Shown here piece after piece: positions 9,470-17,366 of a DNA stretch of 64,000 bases. The stretch lies in assembly GCF_013359935.1 (NCBI RefSeq), contig NZ_JABMCB010000197.1, positions 62,001 through 126,000 on the forward strand, read 5' to 3'. Every line of letters starts with the position of its first letter. Position 1 is the stretch's first letter. The stretch is from Paenibacillus xylanilyticus. Lineage in GTDB: Bacteria > Bacillota > Bacilli > Paenibacillales > Paenibacillaceae. The notes below the pieces were generated by a model. That model was not told the origin of the DNA. It worked only from the letters and a program-made list of their open reading frames with translations, and did not search any database. Made by a program: the position numbers and the translations under genes.

Positions 9470-9503
9470 AAAAAAACATCCCGGCATCAATGCCGAGATG
9501 TTT
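9470..9503 (-). terminator. Intrinsic terminator after the amino acid permease
   Basis: On the minus strand AAACATCTCGGCAT pairs with ATGCCGGGATGTTT (one mismatch), followed by a run of eight T. Confidence 0.85.
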
Positions 9504-9554
9504 GGTCCATTTAGAGATACATACCTCTACTCATCAATCATACTTCTGCAAACC

Positions 9555-10907
9555 TTAAACTTCCTGTCCACTCGACTTCCTGAACCGGATCAAGGACCAG
9601 ATGATCAATACGGCAAGAACGCCGAGGCAGATACTGATGCTGAACCGATTGCCCTCATCGAATATGAACATCACCGCAATTACACCAAGCGCCATTACGG
9701 CCAGTCCGGTTACGTAAGGGAATCCCCAGACTTTGAATGTCGGTGTGACCGGGTATCTCTTCCTCAATTTTAACTGGGAAGTGGCAATGCAGATCCATAC
9801 AAGCATCACGACGAACCCGGGCACTGCGAGCAATACGCGGAATAATTGATCCTGAGCGAACAGTCCCAGCATGGAACCTCCGAGCAAAATGACGGAGCAA
9901 ACCAGCAACGTATTCACCGGGCTGCCGCTACGATTCGTTCGGGACAGCGCCTTAGGCGCTTCACCGCCCACCGCCATGGAATGCAGCATCCGGGATGCAC
10001 CGTAGATGCCCGAATTTGCAGCAGAGAGAACGGCGGTCACCAAAATAAAGTTCATAATATGCGCTGCACCGGGCAGTCCTGTGGAAGCCAGTACTTGTAC
10101 AAACGGGCTGCTCTCCGGTCCGAGCTCATTCCACGGAATCAGACCGCAAATGATGAGGATGGGCAGCGTGAAGAACAAAATAATTCTCAGCATGAAATTG
10201 CCCACAATCTTGGGCATCACCTTGTCCGCATTTTCCGTCTCGGTCAGTGTGAGACCAATGAGCTCCGAGCCTCCATATGAGAACATCACAACCAGCAGCG
10301 CGGAGAAGATCGATGACCACCCATTCGGAAGGAAACCTCCGGCTTGCGTGTAATTATGCAGATAAGGCGTGTTATCACTTGGAATAATGCCAAAGATCAA
10401 TGCAGTACCCAGGATGATAAAAATAATAATCATGGCAATCTTGATGCCTGCCAGCCAAAATTCAAACTCCCCGAACACCCCAACACTCAGCAGATTAACG
10501 AGTATAATAAATGCGGCGCACGCCAGACTCAGCATCCATAGCGGCACTTCCGAGAACCAATATTGCAAAAAGCTCCCCGCAGCGATTACCTCAATGACAC
10601 ACACGGATAACCATAGGAAGCAGTACATCCATCCCATCACAAAGGATACCCTGCTGCCGAAGGCTTCCTGCACGAAGTCTTTCATGTTTTTGTTTTTGTA
10701 GACAGTGGCCATCTCCGCCATTGCAGCCATCACAACGAGCAGTAATAGTCCGGCAAAAATGTACGTTAGGATTACTCCCGGACCTGCAAGCCCAATCGTT
10801 TCGGCACTTCCTTTGAAAATCCCGGTTCCAATGACACCACCCATGGCCATGAAGCTGATGTGTCTTGGTTTAAGCTTTTTCTGTAATGTTCCTTCTGTCT
10901 GAGCCAA
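9555..10907 (-). CDS. APC superfamily amino acid permease
   Basis: A 450-residue, roughly 12-span amino acid transporter of the AAT/APC family. The signature helix-1 sequence HISFMAMGGVIGTGIFKGSA is the unwound substrate-binding segment. The conserved FSYGGSELIGLT in helix 6 and the SGIYGASRMLHSMA region near 310-330 also fit. TTG at 10907 is chosen as the start because AGGAGG lies 7 bases upstream and the family N-terminus begins there. An ATG 84 bases further up has no ribosome binding site. Substrate is not determined. It has its own terminator and no linked enzyme genes. Confidence 0.9.
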   Translation of the reverse strand: MAQTEGTLQKKLKPRHISFMAMGGVIGTGIFKGSAETIGLAGPGVILTYIFAGLLLLVVMAAMAEMATVYKNKNMKDFVQEAFGSRVSFVMGWMYCFLWLSVCVIEVIAAGSFLQYWFSEVPLWMLSLACAAFIILVNLLSVGVFGEFEFWLAGIKIAMIIIFIILGTALIFGIIPSDNTPYLHNYTQAGGFLPNGWSSIFSALLVVMFSYGGSELIGLTLTETENADKVMPKIVGNFMLRIILFFTLPILIICGLIPWNELGPESSPFVQVLASTGLPGAAHIMNFILVTAVLSAANSGIYGASRMLHSMAVGGEAPKALSRTNRSGSPVNTLLVCSVILLGGSMLGLFAQDQLFRVLLAVPGFVVMLVWICIATSQLKLRKRYPVTPTFKVWGFPYVTGLAVMALGVIAVMFIFDEGNRFSISICLGVLAVLIIWSLIRFRKSSGQEV

Positions 10908-11046
10908 TTCAAGTCCTCCTGATGTCAACAACGTCTGTAATTCTTCTCTCAAGCTTTTATAACATAATTTCCAGTATACCCTATTGTTCATGCCTCAGCA
11001 CAGAAGTTCCTTATGGCAAATTCATTCAATTCATGCGGCCACGTCA

Positions 11047-11080
11047 AAAAACCAGAATCCTGTGAAGACAGAATCCTGGT
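11047..11080 (-). terminator. Intrinsic terminator after GNAT gene
   Basis: On the minus strand AACCAGGATTCTG and CAGGATTCTGGTT pair (11 of 13) around a short loop and end in a TTTTTT run. Confidence 0.75.
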
Positions 11081-11120
11081 TGATTACCCTTTTGAAAACG
11101 AGATTGAAACAACTAGGGGA

Positions 11121-11588
11121 TTAACCGAGCGGTGATAACTCCTTCGTCATGAACGCACTGTTCGGGTCCAATATATAATCTGCAAAAGGCTCGCAGTATT
11201 CAAAGCCAAAGTCTTCATACATCCTGCGTGCCGGGATAAATGAATCCATCGATCCGGTCTCTAAGCTGATCCGCTTGTACCCCCGGCTTCTGGCAACCTC
11301 AATAATGTGTGTCAGGATTTGTCTTGCTACTCCTTTTCTGAGATGGGCATTAACCGTACGCATCGATTTCAATTCTCCATGCTCGACATTCAGTTCCTTC
11401 ATGGCTCCGCATCCCAGCAGTTCATCACCTTCCCAAGCGCACCAGAATGTAATCTCGGGTTTCTTCAATCCATCCAGATCCAGCGCATGAATGCTTTCCG
11501 GCGGCGAATCTTCGGCCATACCCAGCAAATGTTCCGCGATTAATCCTTTGACCTGATCCCCACTCAAATCATCCACTCTGATCTCCAT
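11121..11588 (-). CDS. GNAT family N-acetyltransferase
   Basis: A 155-residue acetyltransferase. VNAHLRKGVARQILTHIIEVA is the acetyl-CoA binding motif A, and SFIPARRMYEDFGFEYCEPF is the C-terminal motif B. ELLGCGAMKEL is the preceding beta-hairpin. ATG at 11588 has GGAG 8 bases upstream and is preferred over an ATG 21 bases earlier. Similar small GNATs are common in Bacillales. The substrate is unknown. Monocistronic, with its own terminator. Confidence 0.88.
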   Translation of the reverse strand: MEIRVDDLSGDQVKGLIAEHLLGMAEDSPPESIHALDLDGLKKPEITFWCAWEGDELLGCGAMKELNVEHGELKSMRTVNAHLRKGVARQILTHIIEVARSRGYKRISLETGSMDSFIPARRMYEDFGFEYCEPFADYILDPNSAFMTKELSPLG

Positions 11589-11769
11589 AACAACCACTCC
11601 TGCCGACAATTTTGGTATATTCCATCGCTGAATTTAAACCTATAATTTCATCTTACTACTGTGGCAGGTTTGCTGACAATAGATTCCGAAAACACAATGA
11701 AATGCGTATTGTGAACCCCTTAATTTTCCAGTATGATGAGGCTATCTGATTCCAAGGGGCGAGACCAAC

Positions 11770-12342
11770 ATGACTCTGACAACGGACAACCTGTTTTATA
11801 GCAAACGATTAAAAATGACACCGCCACGCGCGGAAGACGTGCAGACGATGCTGCAATGGAATGAAGATCCGGAGTATCTTCGAAATGTGGATACCGATAT
11901 CGCCATCCCCTATTCAGAGAAACAATTGGAAGATGAGGGCGAAACGAAAAACAAAGAAGTGTACTTCAGGCTCAGGACACATGAGGACGATACACTGATC
12001 GGTTTTGTTGTCATTCACAGCATTGAATGGAACAACCGCTGCGGACAACTTGCCATTGGCATCGGACTTGCCGAACATCGCAACAAAGGGTATGGAACGG
12101 AAACGTTGAATCTGATTTTGCGATATGCGTTCCATGAACTGAATTTGGATCGTGTGGGACTGGACGTCATTTCGTATAATGCAAAAGGTATTCGTGCGTA
12201 TGAGAAAGCCGGCTTTCAACTGGAAGGACGCGCACGCTCAGCAGTTTACCGTGATGGACGGCGTTATGACCGCCTGATGATGGGTATTCTGAAGCCGGAA
12301 TGGGAAGCACTCAATTTAACAAATGTGGAGGGAACAGTATGA
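11770..12342 (+). CDS. GNAT acetyltransferase (RimJ/RimL-like)
   Basis: A 190-residue acetyltransferase of the type that includes ribosomal protein alanine acetyltransferases and spermidine acetyltransferases. LAIGIGLAEHRNKGYGTETL (about 95-114) holds the R/N-x-K-G-Y-G motif, and GIRAYEKAGFQLEGRAR (about 141-157) is the conserved C-terminal signature. The ribosome binding region is AAGGGGCGAGACC before the ATG. Its stop overlaps the start of the DUF1801 gene in ATGA, so the two are translationally coupled. Confidence 0.9.
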   Translation: MTLTTDNLFYSKRLKMTPPRAEDVQTMLQWNEDPEYLRNVDTDIAIPYSEKQLEDEGETKNKEVYFRLRTHEDDTLIGFVVIHSIEWNNRCGQLAIGIGLAEHRNKGYGTETLNLILRYAFHELNLDRVGLDVISYNAKGIRAYEKAGFQLEGRARSAVYRDGRRYDRLMMGILKPEWEALNLTNVEGTV

Positions 12343-12686
12343 CCTTGAATGCAGAAGTCACTGATTTTATGGAACAAATCTCAATCCCGTGGCAAGTTGA
12401 CGTTGTAAGACAATTGCGGCAGCTGGTGCATGATTCCATCCCGGACGTGCAGGAGCGCATGCAGTACAAGAAGCCACACTTTCTGAAAAACGGCAAATAT
12501 GCCGCGGTCATCTCTCCTTCCAAGCAGGCGGTGTCCTTCACCATTTTTAATGCAACCGGTCTGGAACTGCCAGACGGCATATTCGAGGGCCCGGAGGAAC
12601 GCAAAACGATTAAAATCAAAGAAAAGGATACTCCGGATTATGAATGGCTGGCCGGTCTCCTGACACAGGCATCTGCAGAATTGTAG
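12339..12686 (+). CDS. DUF1801 family protein (YdhG-like)
   Basis: A 115-residue protein of the DUF1801 family, a small alpha/beta fold of unknown activity. VQERMQYKKPHFLKNGKYAA and the FTIFNATGLELPDG strand match the family pattern around the conserved Lys/Pro. ATG at 12339 overlaps the upstream GNAT stop (ATGA) and has GGAGGGA 5 bases upstream. An ATG 39 bases earlier lies inside the GNAT gene and is not used. The coupling suggests a shared transcript with the GNAT gene, not a known pathway. Confidence 0.8.
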   Translation: MTLNAEVTDFMEQISIPWQVDVVRQLRQLVHDSIPDVQERMQYKKPHFLKNGKYAAVISPSKQAVSFTIFNATGLELPDGIFEGPEERKTIKIKEKDTPDYEWLAGLLTQASAEL

Positions 12687-12695
12687 AAGGATGTA

Positions 12696-12840
12696 CAATT
12701 GGGGGCTGTAATTGATCAGATCTAGTGAGCGAGATCTAATTCCTGCACGTGAGCGTCAGCTTGATTCTTCTTAATTCCCGCTGACGTTCACGGCCAATTA
12801 GGGATATCCCAATGAAGTCACACAGGAATTACATGGGTTA
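12696..12840. repeat. Nested inverted-repeat region without a gene
   Basis: CGTGAGCGTCAGC (12748-12760) and GCTGACGTTCACG (12780-12792) form a 13-bp stem with one G-T position. Outside it TAATTCCTG (12738-12746) pairs with CAGGAATTA (12823-12831). Two AGATCT sites flank AGTGAGCG at 12718-12737, and GGGATATCCC is palindromic. There is no T-run, so it is not a simple terminator. It could be a structured RNA or a small mobile repeat remnant. Confidence 0.5.
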
Positions 12841-12936
12841 GATGTGTTATTGATTGAATGATGGGTTTACTCGACACTGGGTAACCCCACCGTAGAAAAA
12901 ACCTTGTGAGGCAAAAAGCAAATCAAGGTCAGCTCC

Positions 12937-13077
12937 TTAGGATTCAAATGTCATTTTCTCAGGAAATACACCGCCCTCCTTAACTAGGCATCTGGCCATT
13001 CTTTGAGCCGCTCTATCAAAGTAAAATTGATTTGAATGATTTGGGTTGTTAATTGGTTCTAATTCGGAGAACAACAT
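12937..13077 (-). CDS. Possible small hypothetical ORF
   Basis: A 46-codon frame starting MLFSELEPINNPNHSNQFYF and ending GGVFPEKMTFES, with DRAAQRMARCLVKE between. The composition is protein-like. There is no good ribosome binding site before the ATG at 13077, and an overlapping frame upstream (EPGHILPFSYVVLRIR) is also coding-like. This may therefore be the 3' remnant of a decayed gene. I do not recognise it. The rest of 12841-13130 shows nothing else I can support. Confidence 0.3.
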   Translation of the reverse strand: MLFSELEPINNPNHSNQFYFDRAAQRMARCLVKEGGVFPEKMTFES

Positions 13078-13132
13078 AGGAAAATGGCAGGATATGTCCT
13101 GGCTCTACTTGTGCAGTGCATCCCCTCATGTG

Positions 13133-13163
13133 AAAGAACACGCCACAACGTGACGTGCTCTCC
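13133..13163 (-). terminator. Probable terminator after the alanyl-tRNA editing gene
   Basis: GAGAGCACG-CAC and GTG-CGTGTTCTTTC form an imperfect hairpin just past the stop codon. The T-run is weak. Confidence 0.5.
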
Positions 13164-13200
13164 GTAACTCTGTATACCTTATCTTAGGAAAAAGCCCAAC

Positions 13201-14379
13201 TTAGTGATGTCCCAGCTGGTCCTTCGTAAATTCATAAAAGGCGAGGGCATCTTCACTGCTGGCAAAGCCCGCTTGAGCCATTCTGTCACTGCCTCCACCT
13301 TTGCCTTGGTAGGCTCCGAGATTGCCTTTGAAGAAAGGTCCACAAGACCACTCCGGCGGCTGCCCGTTCTGTGCCAGAACGACTTTGGCTTCCGAGATGC
13401 TGGCAAAAAGCACAATCCCCTCATGTTCCTCCGTCAGTTTGGTCGCCAGGCTCTGCATATCCTTGAGGGATTTGTCCTCAAACACCTGGGCAATGACCAG
13501 GCCTTCCCGTGCAGACAACAATGCCTGCGCATAGTAGGTATCATTGGTGGCTTTGACCGCATTCAGCTCAGACAGAAGCTGTTTTTGATCTGTTTCCATT
13601 TTGTCGATACGATCAAGCAGTTCTTCCCTGCTGGTTTTTAATTTCACTGAAATCCCGTTTAACACGTGCTGTGCTGCTGCAAATTCGTTTAATGCTCTGA
13701 ATCCGCATTTAAAGTAGATGCGCGTGCTTCCCTTTACCTTTTCGGTTTTCAGCAGCTTAATGATGCCAATCTCACCTGTTGCCGCTACATGTGTGCCGCC
13801 GCAAGCGTTATATTCCACGCCCTCCATTTCAACAATGCGGATGTCCTCGGTAACGGAAGGCTGCTTCACGAGCGGCAGACGGGCTGCTTCTTCAGCAGTG
13901 ACCCAAGAGCTGCTGATGCGGGCATTCCGGTAAATTTGGCGGTTCGCCTCTTGCTCGATCGCTGTCAGTTGATTCGCTTCCAACTCAGCTGCAGCTACAT
14001 CAATCGTGGCATATTCAGTGCCCAGATGAAAACTGAGCGTCATGGCATCAGCCAGCTTCAATGTGATGGCTGACAATAAGTGCTGCCCTGTGTGATGCTG
14101 CATGTGATCGAACCTGCGCTCCCAGTCAATTTCGCAGTGCACCTCCTTCTGCTCAGGCGCCTGCTCGACTTTATGCCATACCTCGCCATCTTCGATGTTT
14201 ACGTCCAAAACCGCGATACCGCCAATTTGTCCTAGATCACAGGGTTGTCCACCCCCATGCGGATAAAAAGCTGTCTCCGCGAGCGTGACATAGACGCCAT
14301 CTTCCTTGTCCACTCTGCCTGTAATCGTTGTATGCCACTCTCTTGTATAAGCAGAGTCATAGTATAACTTTTGTGTCAT
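13201..14379 (-). CDS. AlaX-like alanyl-tRNA editing protein with DHHA1 domain
   Basis: A 392-residue free-standing relative of the alanyl-tRNA synthetase editing region, which removes mischarged Ser or Gly from tRNA-Ala. The zinc/editing motifs are intact: HHTGQH (95-100, the HxxxH site) and CGGTH (193-197). The N-terminal FYPHGGGQPCD matches the synthetase C-Ala-adjacent barrel. A short coiled coil (about 240-275) leads into a DHHA1 domain ending GAYQGKGGGSDRMAQAG (about 355-371). This makes it an AlaX-L form. It is monocistronic, with terminators on both sides. Confidence 0.92.
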   Translation of the reverse strand: MTQKLYYDSAYTREWHTTITGRVDKEDGVYVTLAETAFYPHGGGQPCDLGQIGGIAVLDVNIEDGEVWHKVEQAPEQKEVHCEIDWERRFDHMQHHTGQHLLSAITLKLADAMTLSFHLGTEYATIDVAAAELEANQLTAIEQEANRQIYRNARISSSWVTAEEAARLPLVKQPSVTEDIRIVEMEGVEYNACGGTHVAATGEIGIIKLLKTEKVKGSTRIYFKCGFRALNEFAAAQHVLNGISVKLKTSREELLDRIDKMETDQKQLLSELNAVKATNDTYYAQALLSAREGLVIAQVFEDKSLKDMQSLATKLTEEHEGIVLFASISEAKVVLAQNGQPPEWSCGPFFKGNLGAYQGKGGGSDRMAQAGFASSEDALAFYEFTKDQLGHH

Positions 14380-14548
14380 TGAATAATCCCGATCCCTTCT
14401 TCGTTCAATTTGGTCGTTGCTTTAGCATTTCACCGAATGGAACTTCACACTCTGTTCCGTGTACAATCCTTATCCTGTTCTCCAGATTACACTATTTGAC
14501 ATAACCAAGCCAAATCTCTGCTCTACCGCTATAGCTTCTTAAACCAAA

Positions 14549-14584
14549 AAGACCGCTCTGTAAACCAAGCTACAGAGCGGTCTT
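14549..14584. terminator. Strong bidirectional hairpin/terminator
   Basis: AAGACCGCTCTGTA and TACAGAGCGGTCTT are a perfect 14-bp stem around an 8-base loop. An A-run precedes it. It separates the divergent-side DNA of the alanyl-tRNA editing gene from the hydrolase gene. Confidence 0.75.
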
Positions 14585-14670
14585 CCTTACTTATATCCAC
14601 GTTTAACGAAACGTTGGATATGAAATGAACTTTAAGATTACACTGAACGTATAATTTACACTAGAGCGCA

Positions 14671-14784
14671 GCGGACAGAAAGAATCTGGAGAAGCGGAGC
14701 GTTCGCCTTTATCCCTGGATTTCTCCCATCAAGGGAGATCAAGGAAATCCAGGGATAAGAGCGATCGGAAGATTTTCTGTCCGA
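14671..14784. repeat. Large nested inverted repeat (114 bases)
   Basis: Outer arms CGGACAGAAA (14672-14681) and TTTCTGTCCG (14774-14783), middle arms TTATCCCTGGATTTC (14709-14723) and GAAATCCAGGGATAA (14744-14758), and inner TCTCCC/GGGAGA are all perfect. It lies just downstream of the hydrolase gene. It has the look of a short dispersed hairpin element, but only this copy is in the window. Confidence 0.7.
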
Positions 14785-14850
14785 GGAGTTCTCTGGTGTT
14801 ATCATCGATTAGATGTGTAATCCTCCCCGTTCATTTTATATCTGTTTCGA

Positions 14851-16998
14851 TTAAACCATATTCCAGAAGAGAACTGTGTTCGCCACCGTAATCATCGTGA
14901 ACAAGAACGTATTCACCAGGGCAGCGACCCACACGTTATTGGTTTTCTCAAACAATTTGCGTGCATATACAGCTGCAATGACAAGGCACGGAATCAGTGC
15001 GAACAGCAGAATCGCATTCAACGCTTGCCCAGGGTACATAGCTACACCTTTGGTGAAATCCAAACCATATTGAAGGGCTATCCAGAGAACCAGTCCGCCA
15101 ACGTTCAACACGATGGACAGGAACATGCCTCCTCGTTTCCCGCGTGTATTGGCGTTCAGTGCAACGGTACTTACGAAGAAGTACACCAGGAAAAACGGTA
15201 CATAACGCAAGGCAGTAATGAAATGATCACTCTCGAACGTCCGTACGGCAAACGTCCAGATCCGGAAATCCGTTCCGAAGATCGCCTGCACGACAAACAG
15301 CAGAGCGTAACCAATCACAACAGCAAGAACCGCAGTGACCAGACTGGCAACAATCGTTACGATATTCAGGCTAATGCCATAATCGCTGAAACGAGTGCCT
15401 GCATCTTTTTTGGAGAAGTAATGGAAGGCAAACGTTACTAGAATCATAATTAACGCCGATACCAGAGCCCAGTACACGATCTGGTTCGTTGTTGGTTCAT
15501 TGAAGTACGAACTTGTAGCCACAATGTTATCCGAGTAATTGAATATAAGCCACATGACCAGAGATACAACCGTCAGAAGCACGCTGCCCACGGCCATATT
15601 TTTCAGTCGTCCACTAGTTTTGTAATCATTTTTCTTACTGCTAGACATAATGAATCCAACAATAGCCCCAAGCACACTCACAATCAGTAGAATGAGGGCA
15701 ATGATACGAAGCACATTCAATCCGTTTGATTCTTTGTCCATCAGAGTCGGGAACAAAATTGCCGGGATCAGGGTGCTGAAAGCGATGGCGATCCAATAGA
15801 TCGTCTTCTGTACACCACCAACTGCAGCGGATACCGTTGCAATCTCGCCGCTGATGGCGTTACGCAAGAACGGCAGTCTAAGCATTAACGTAACCAATGG
15901 AACGATCATCAGGAAGAAACCGATGAGAGCCACGAAATTGAAGGCTTCCTTCGCCCACCAGATCTGATTGCCGGAATCCAGATTCACATGGGTCTGATTT
16001 GGAGAAGTTACGCCTTCGAATGCATGCGCATAGAAGTCGATTAGATGTCCTGTCGTTGTCCCGGAGAAATGATTCCATGGGTGTGTCTGATTCGGTGTAA
16101 ACATAATATGTTCACCTGTTTGGGATGGACGTACAACCGTACCTTCTACTGTCAGGTCACCAGATTCCACCGGGATAAACTTGCCTGTTTCTCCCCTTGC
16201 TGCATCTGGCGCAAGTCCCAGAAAGGTTTTACCCGAAGCCGTTGCTGCGAAGTCTTTGCGCGTTACCGTGCCTTGTACTTCTTTCTCCTCATCCGTTTTC
16301 TCTTCATCGGATTTGTTGAAGAAAAACTCGTCATATTGACCTGCGATCATGCCCACTGTCCGGCTGCCATAGGCTGCCTGAAGCTGATCCTGCGGTGCAA
16401 CAGCAGCTGCATAAGAGTAGTCTGAACCAACGGAGATCCCCGCATGAATCATGCGATATCCAGTTTGCAGAGCACTCATTTCGTCCATGTACATGGATAA
16501 CAAGGTAGAGAATCCACCCATGGAATGTCCGCTGACGGCTACATACGCGTTGCCTTGGTCATCTTTTTTGGTGAAATCCTGTTCATAGATATACTTTGCT
16601 GCGTCAAACTGAGAGTATATCCAAAATGTACTGAACCGATCCTCAACCGAGAATTCTCCACTCCAGCGTGAATCTCCGTGATCATACATATCCAGTGCGA
16701 GCACAATATAACCGCGTCTCGACATTTCAATTGCTGGTGCATCCTGCATTTCTTTGGTGTTTAAATAACCATGGGTTGTAATAATAACGGGGCGTTTGTC
16801 ATCTGCACCCGCGCCTTTAGGCATGTACAGCAACCCTGACAAGGTACCGTGATCGGCCTCGAATTTAATTTCTTTGACTTTAACGGAATAAAAAGATGTG
16901 TTGAACATTCCGGCAAACAAGCTGCCGAAGATGACCAAGACGAGTGATAAAACCAGCAACCCCTGCGGTTTTTTCAAGAATGATGTGACTGCTCTCAT
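14851..16998 (-). CDS. Alpha/beta hydrolase fused to a multi-span membrane domain
   Basis: A 715-residue protein. After one N-terminal membrane helix (about 13-33) comes an extracytoplasmic alpha/beta hydrolase domain (about 45-345) with the oxyanion region VIITTHGYLN and the nucleophile elbow SGHSMGG (Ser159). DMYDHGDSRW resembles the serine aminopeptidase/acyl hydrolase group. From about residue 350 on there are roughly eight to ten hydrophobic helices. The fusion of a hydrolase to such a large membrane domain suggests action on a lipid or membrane-linked substrate; that is inference. AAAGGAG lies 5 bases before the ATG. A dispersed repeat sits 40 bases upstream. Confidence 0.82.
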   Translation of the reverse strand: MRAVTSFLKKPQGLLVLSLVLVIFGSLFAGMFNTSFYSVKVKEIKFEADHGTLSGLLYMPKGAGADDKRPVIITTHGYLNTKEMQDAPAIEMSRRGYIVLALDMYDHGDSRWSGEFSVEDRFSTFWIYSQFDAAKYIYEQDFTKKDDQGNAYVAVSGHSMGGFSTLLSMYMDEMSALQTGYRMIHAGISVGSDYSYAAAVAPQDQLQAAYGSRTVGMIAGQYDEFFFNKSDEEKTDEEKEVQGTVTRKDFAATASGKTFLGLAPDAARGETGKFIPVESGDLTVEGTVVRPSQTGEHIMFTPNQTHPWNHFSGTTTGHLIDFYAHAFEGVTSPNQTHVNLDSGNQIWWAKEAFNFVALIGFFLMIVPLVTLMLRLPFLRNAISGEIATVSAAVGGVQKTIYWIAIAFSTLIPAILFPTLMDKESNGLNVLRIIALILLIVSVLGAIVGFIMSSSKKNDYKTSGRLKNMAVGSVLLTVVSLVMWLIFNYSDNIVATSSYFNEPTTNQIVYWALVSALIMILVTFAFHYFSKKDAGTRFSDYGISLNIVTIVASLVTAVLAVVIGYALLFVVQAIFGTDFRIWTFAVRTFESDHFITALRYVPFFLVYFFVSTVALNANTRGKRGGMFLSIVLNVGGLVLWIALQYGLDFTKGVAMYPGQALNAILLFALIPCLVIAAVYARKLFEKTNNVWVAALVNTFLFTMITVANTVLFWNMV

Positions 16999-17024
16999 AA
17001 TAACTCCTTTATCGATATGAAATG

Positions 17025-17120
17025 TTAATCATGTAAGTGAGCATTTTGCATAAATCCAATAAGCGACTTCCAGTCTTCAATATATAGATCGAAATGCTCC
17101 TGTTCGTCTATATATTGCAC
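17025..17120 (-). repeat. Dispersed repeat, copy 1 (with a 31-codon frame)
   Basis: Positions 17038-17072 are identical over 35 bases to 32107-32141. After a 12-base spacer TAGATCGAAATG (17085-17096) is also shared. In this copy, read on the minus strand, GTG at 17120 opens a 31-codon frame ending in TAA at 17025-17027. It includes WKSLIGFMQNAH. Both copies sit 30-40 bases upstream of a minus-strand gene. It could be a promoter/leader element or a remnant of a small coding repeat. DNA between 17121 and 17250 shows nothing else. Confidence 0.65.
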
Positions 17121-17252
17121 CCCGGAGCGAGAGGAATCGAATTAGCAAAATGTTGAAATAAACGGATGGCCTATGACCCTGATTCTCTGATAATGTAACT
17201 TTACACATGTAAAAATAGACTTAAGTATGGTTGAAAAAGGCACACATAAAGA

Positions 17253-17268
17253 CGCCGGACATCCGGCG
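17253..17268 (-). terminator. Likely terminator after dhaKL
   Basis: CGCCGGA and TCCGGCG are a perfect 7-bp stem with a 2-base loop, about 100 bases after the dhaKL stop. A short T-run follows on the minus strand (TCTTTATG). Confidence 0.5.
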
Positions 17269-17366
17269 CCGTTACCTGTGTCGCTTGCTGCGTATCGTGC
17301 TTAGCTTTTGCTTTAGCTGTAACTATCTTTTTATCTATACTATCTAGTTTTTAGTTTGCGCTGTAT

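Noticed and set aside
14671..14784. Insertion sequence or MITE with target duplication
   Set aside because: No transposase, no clear target-site duplication and no second copy in the window; kept only as an inverted repeat.
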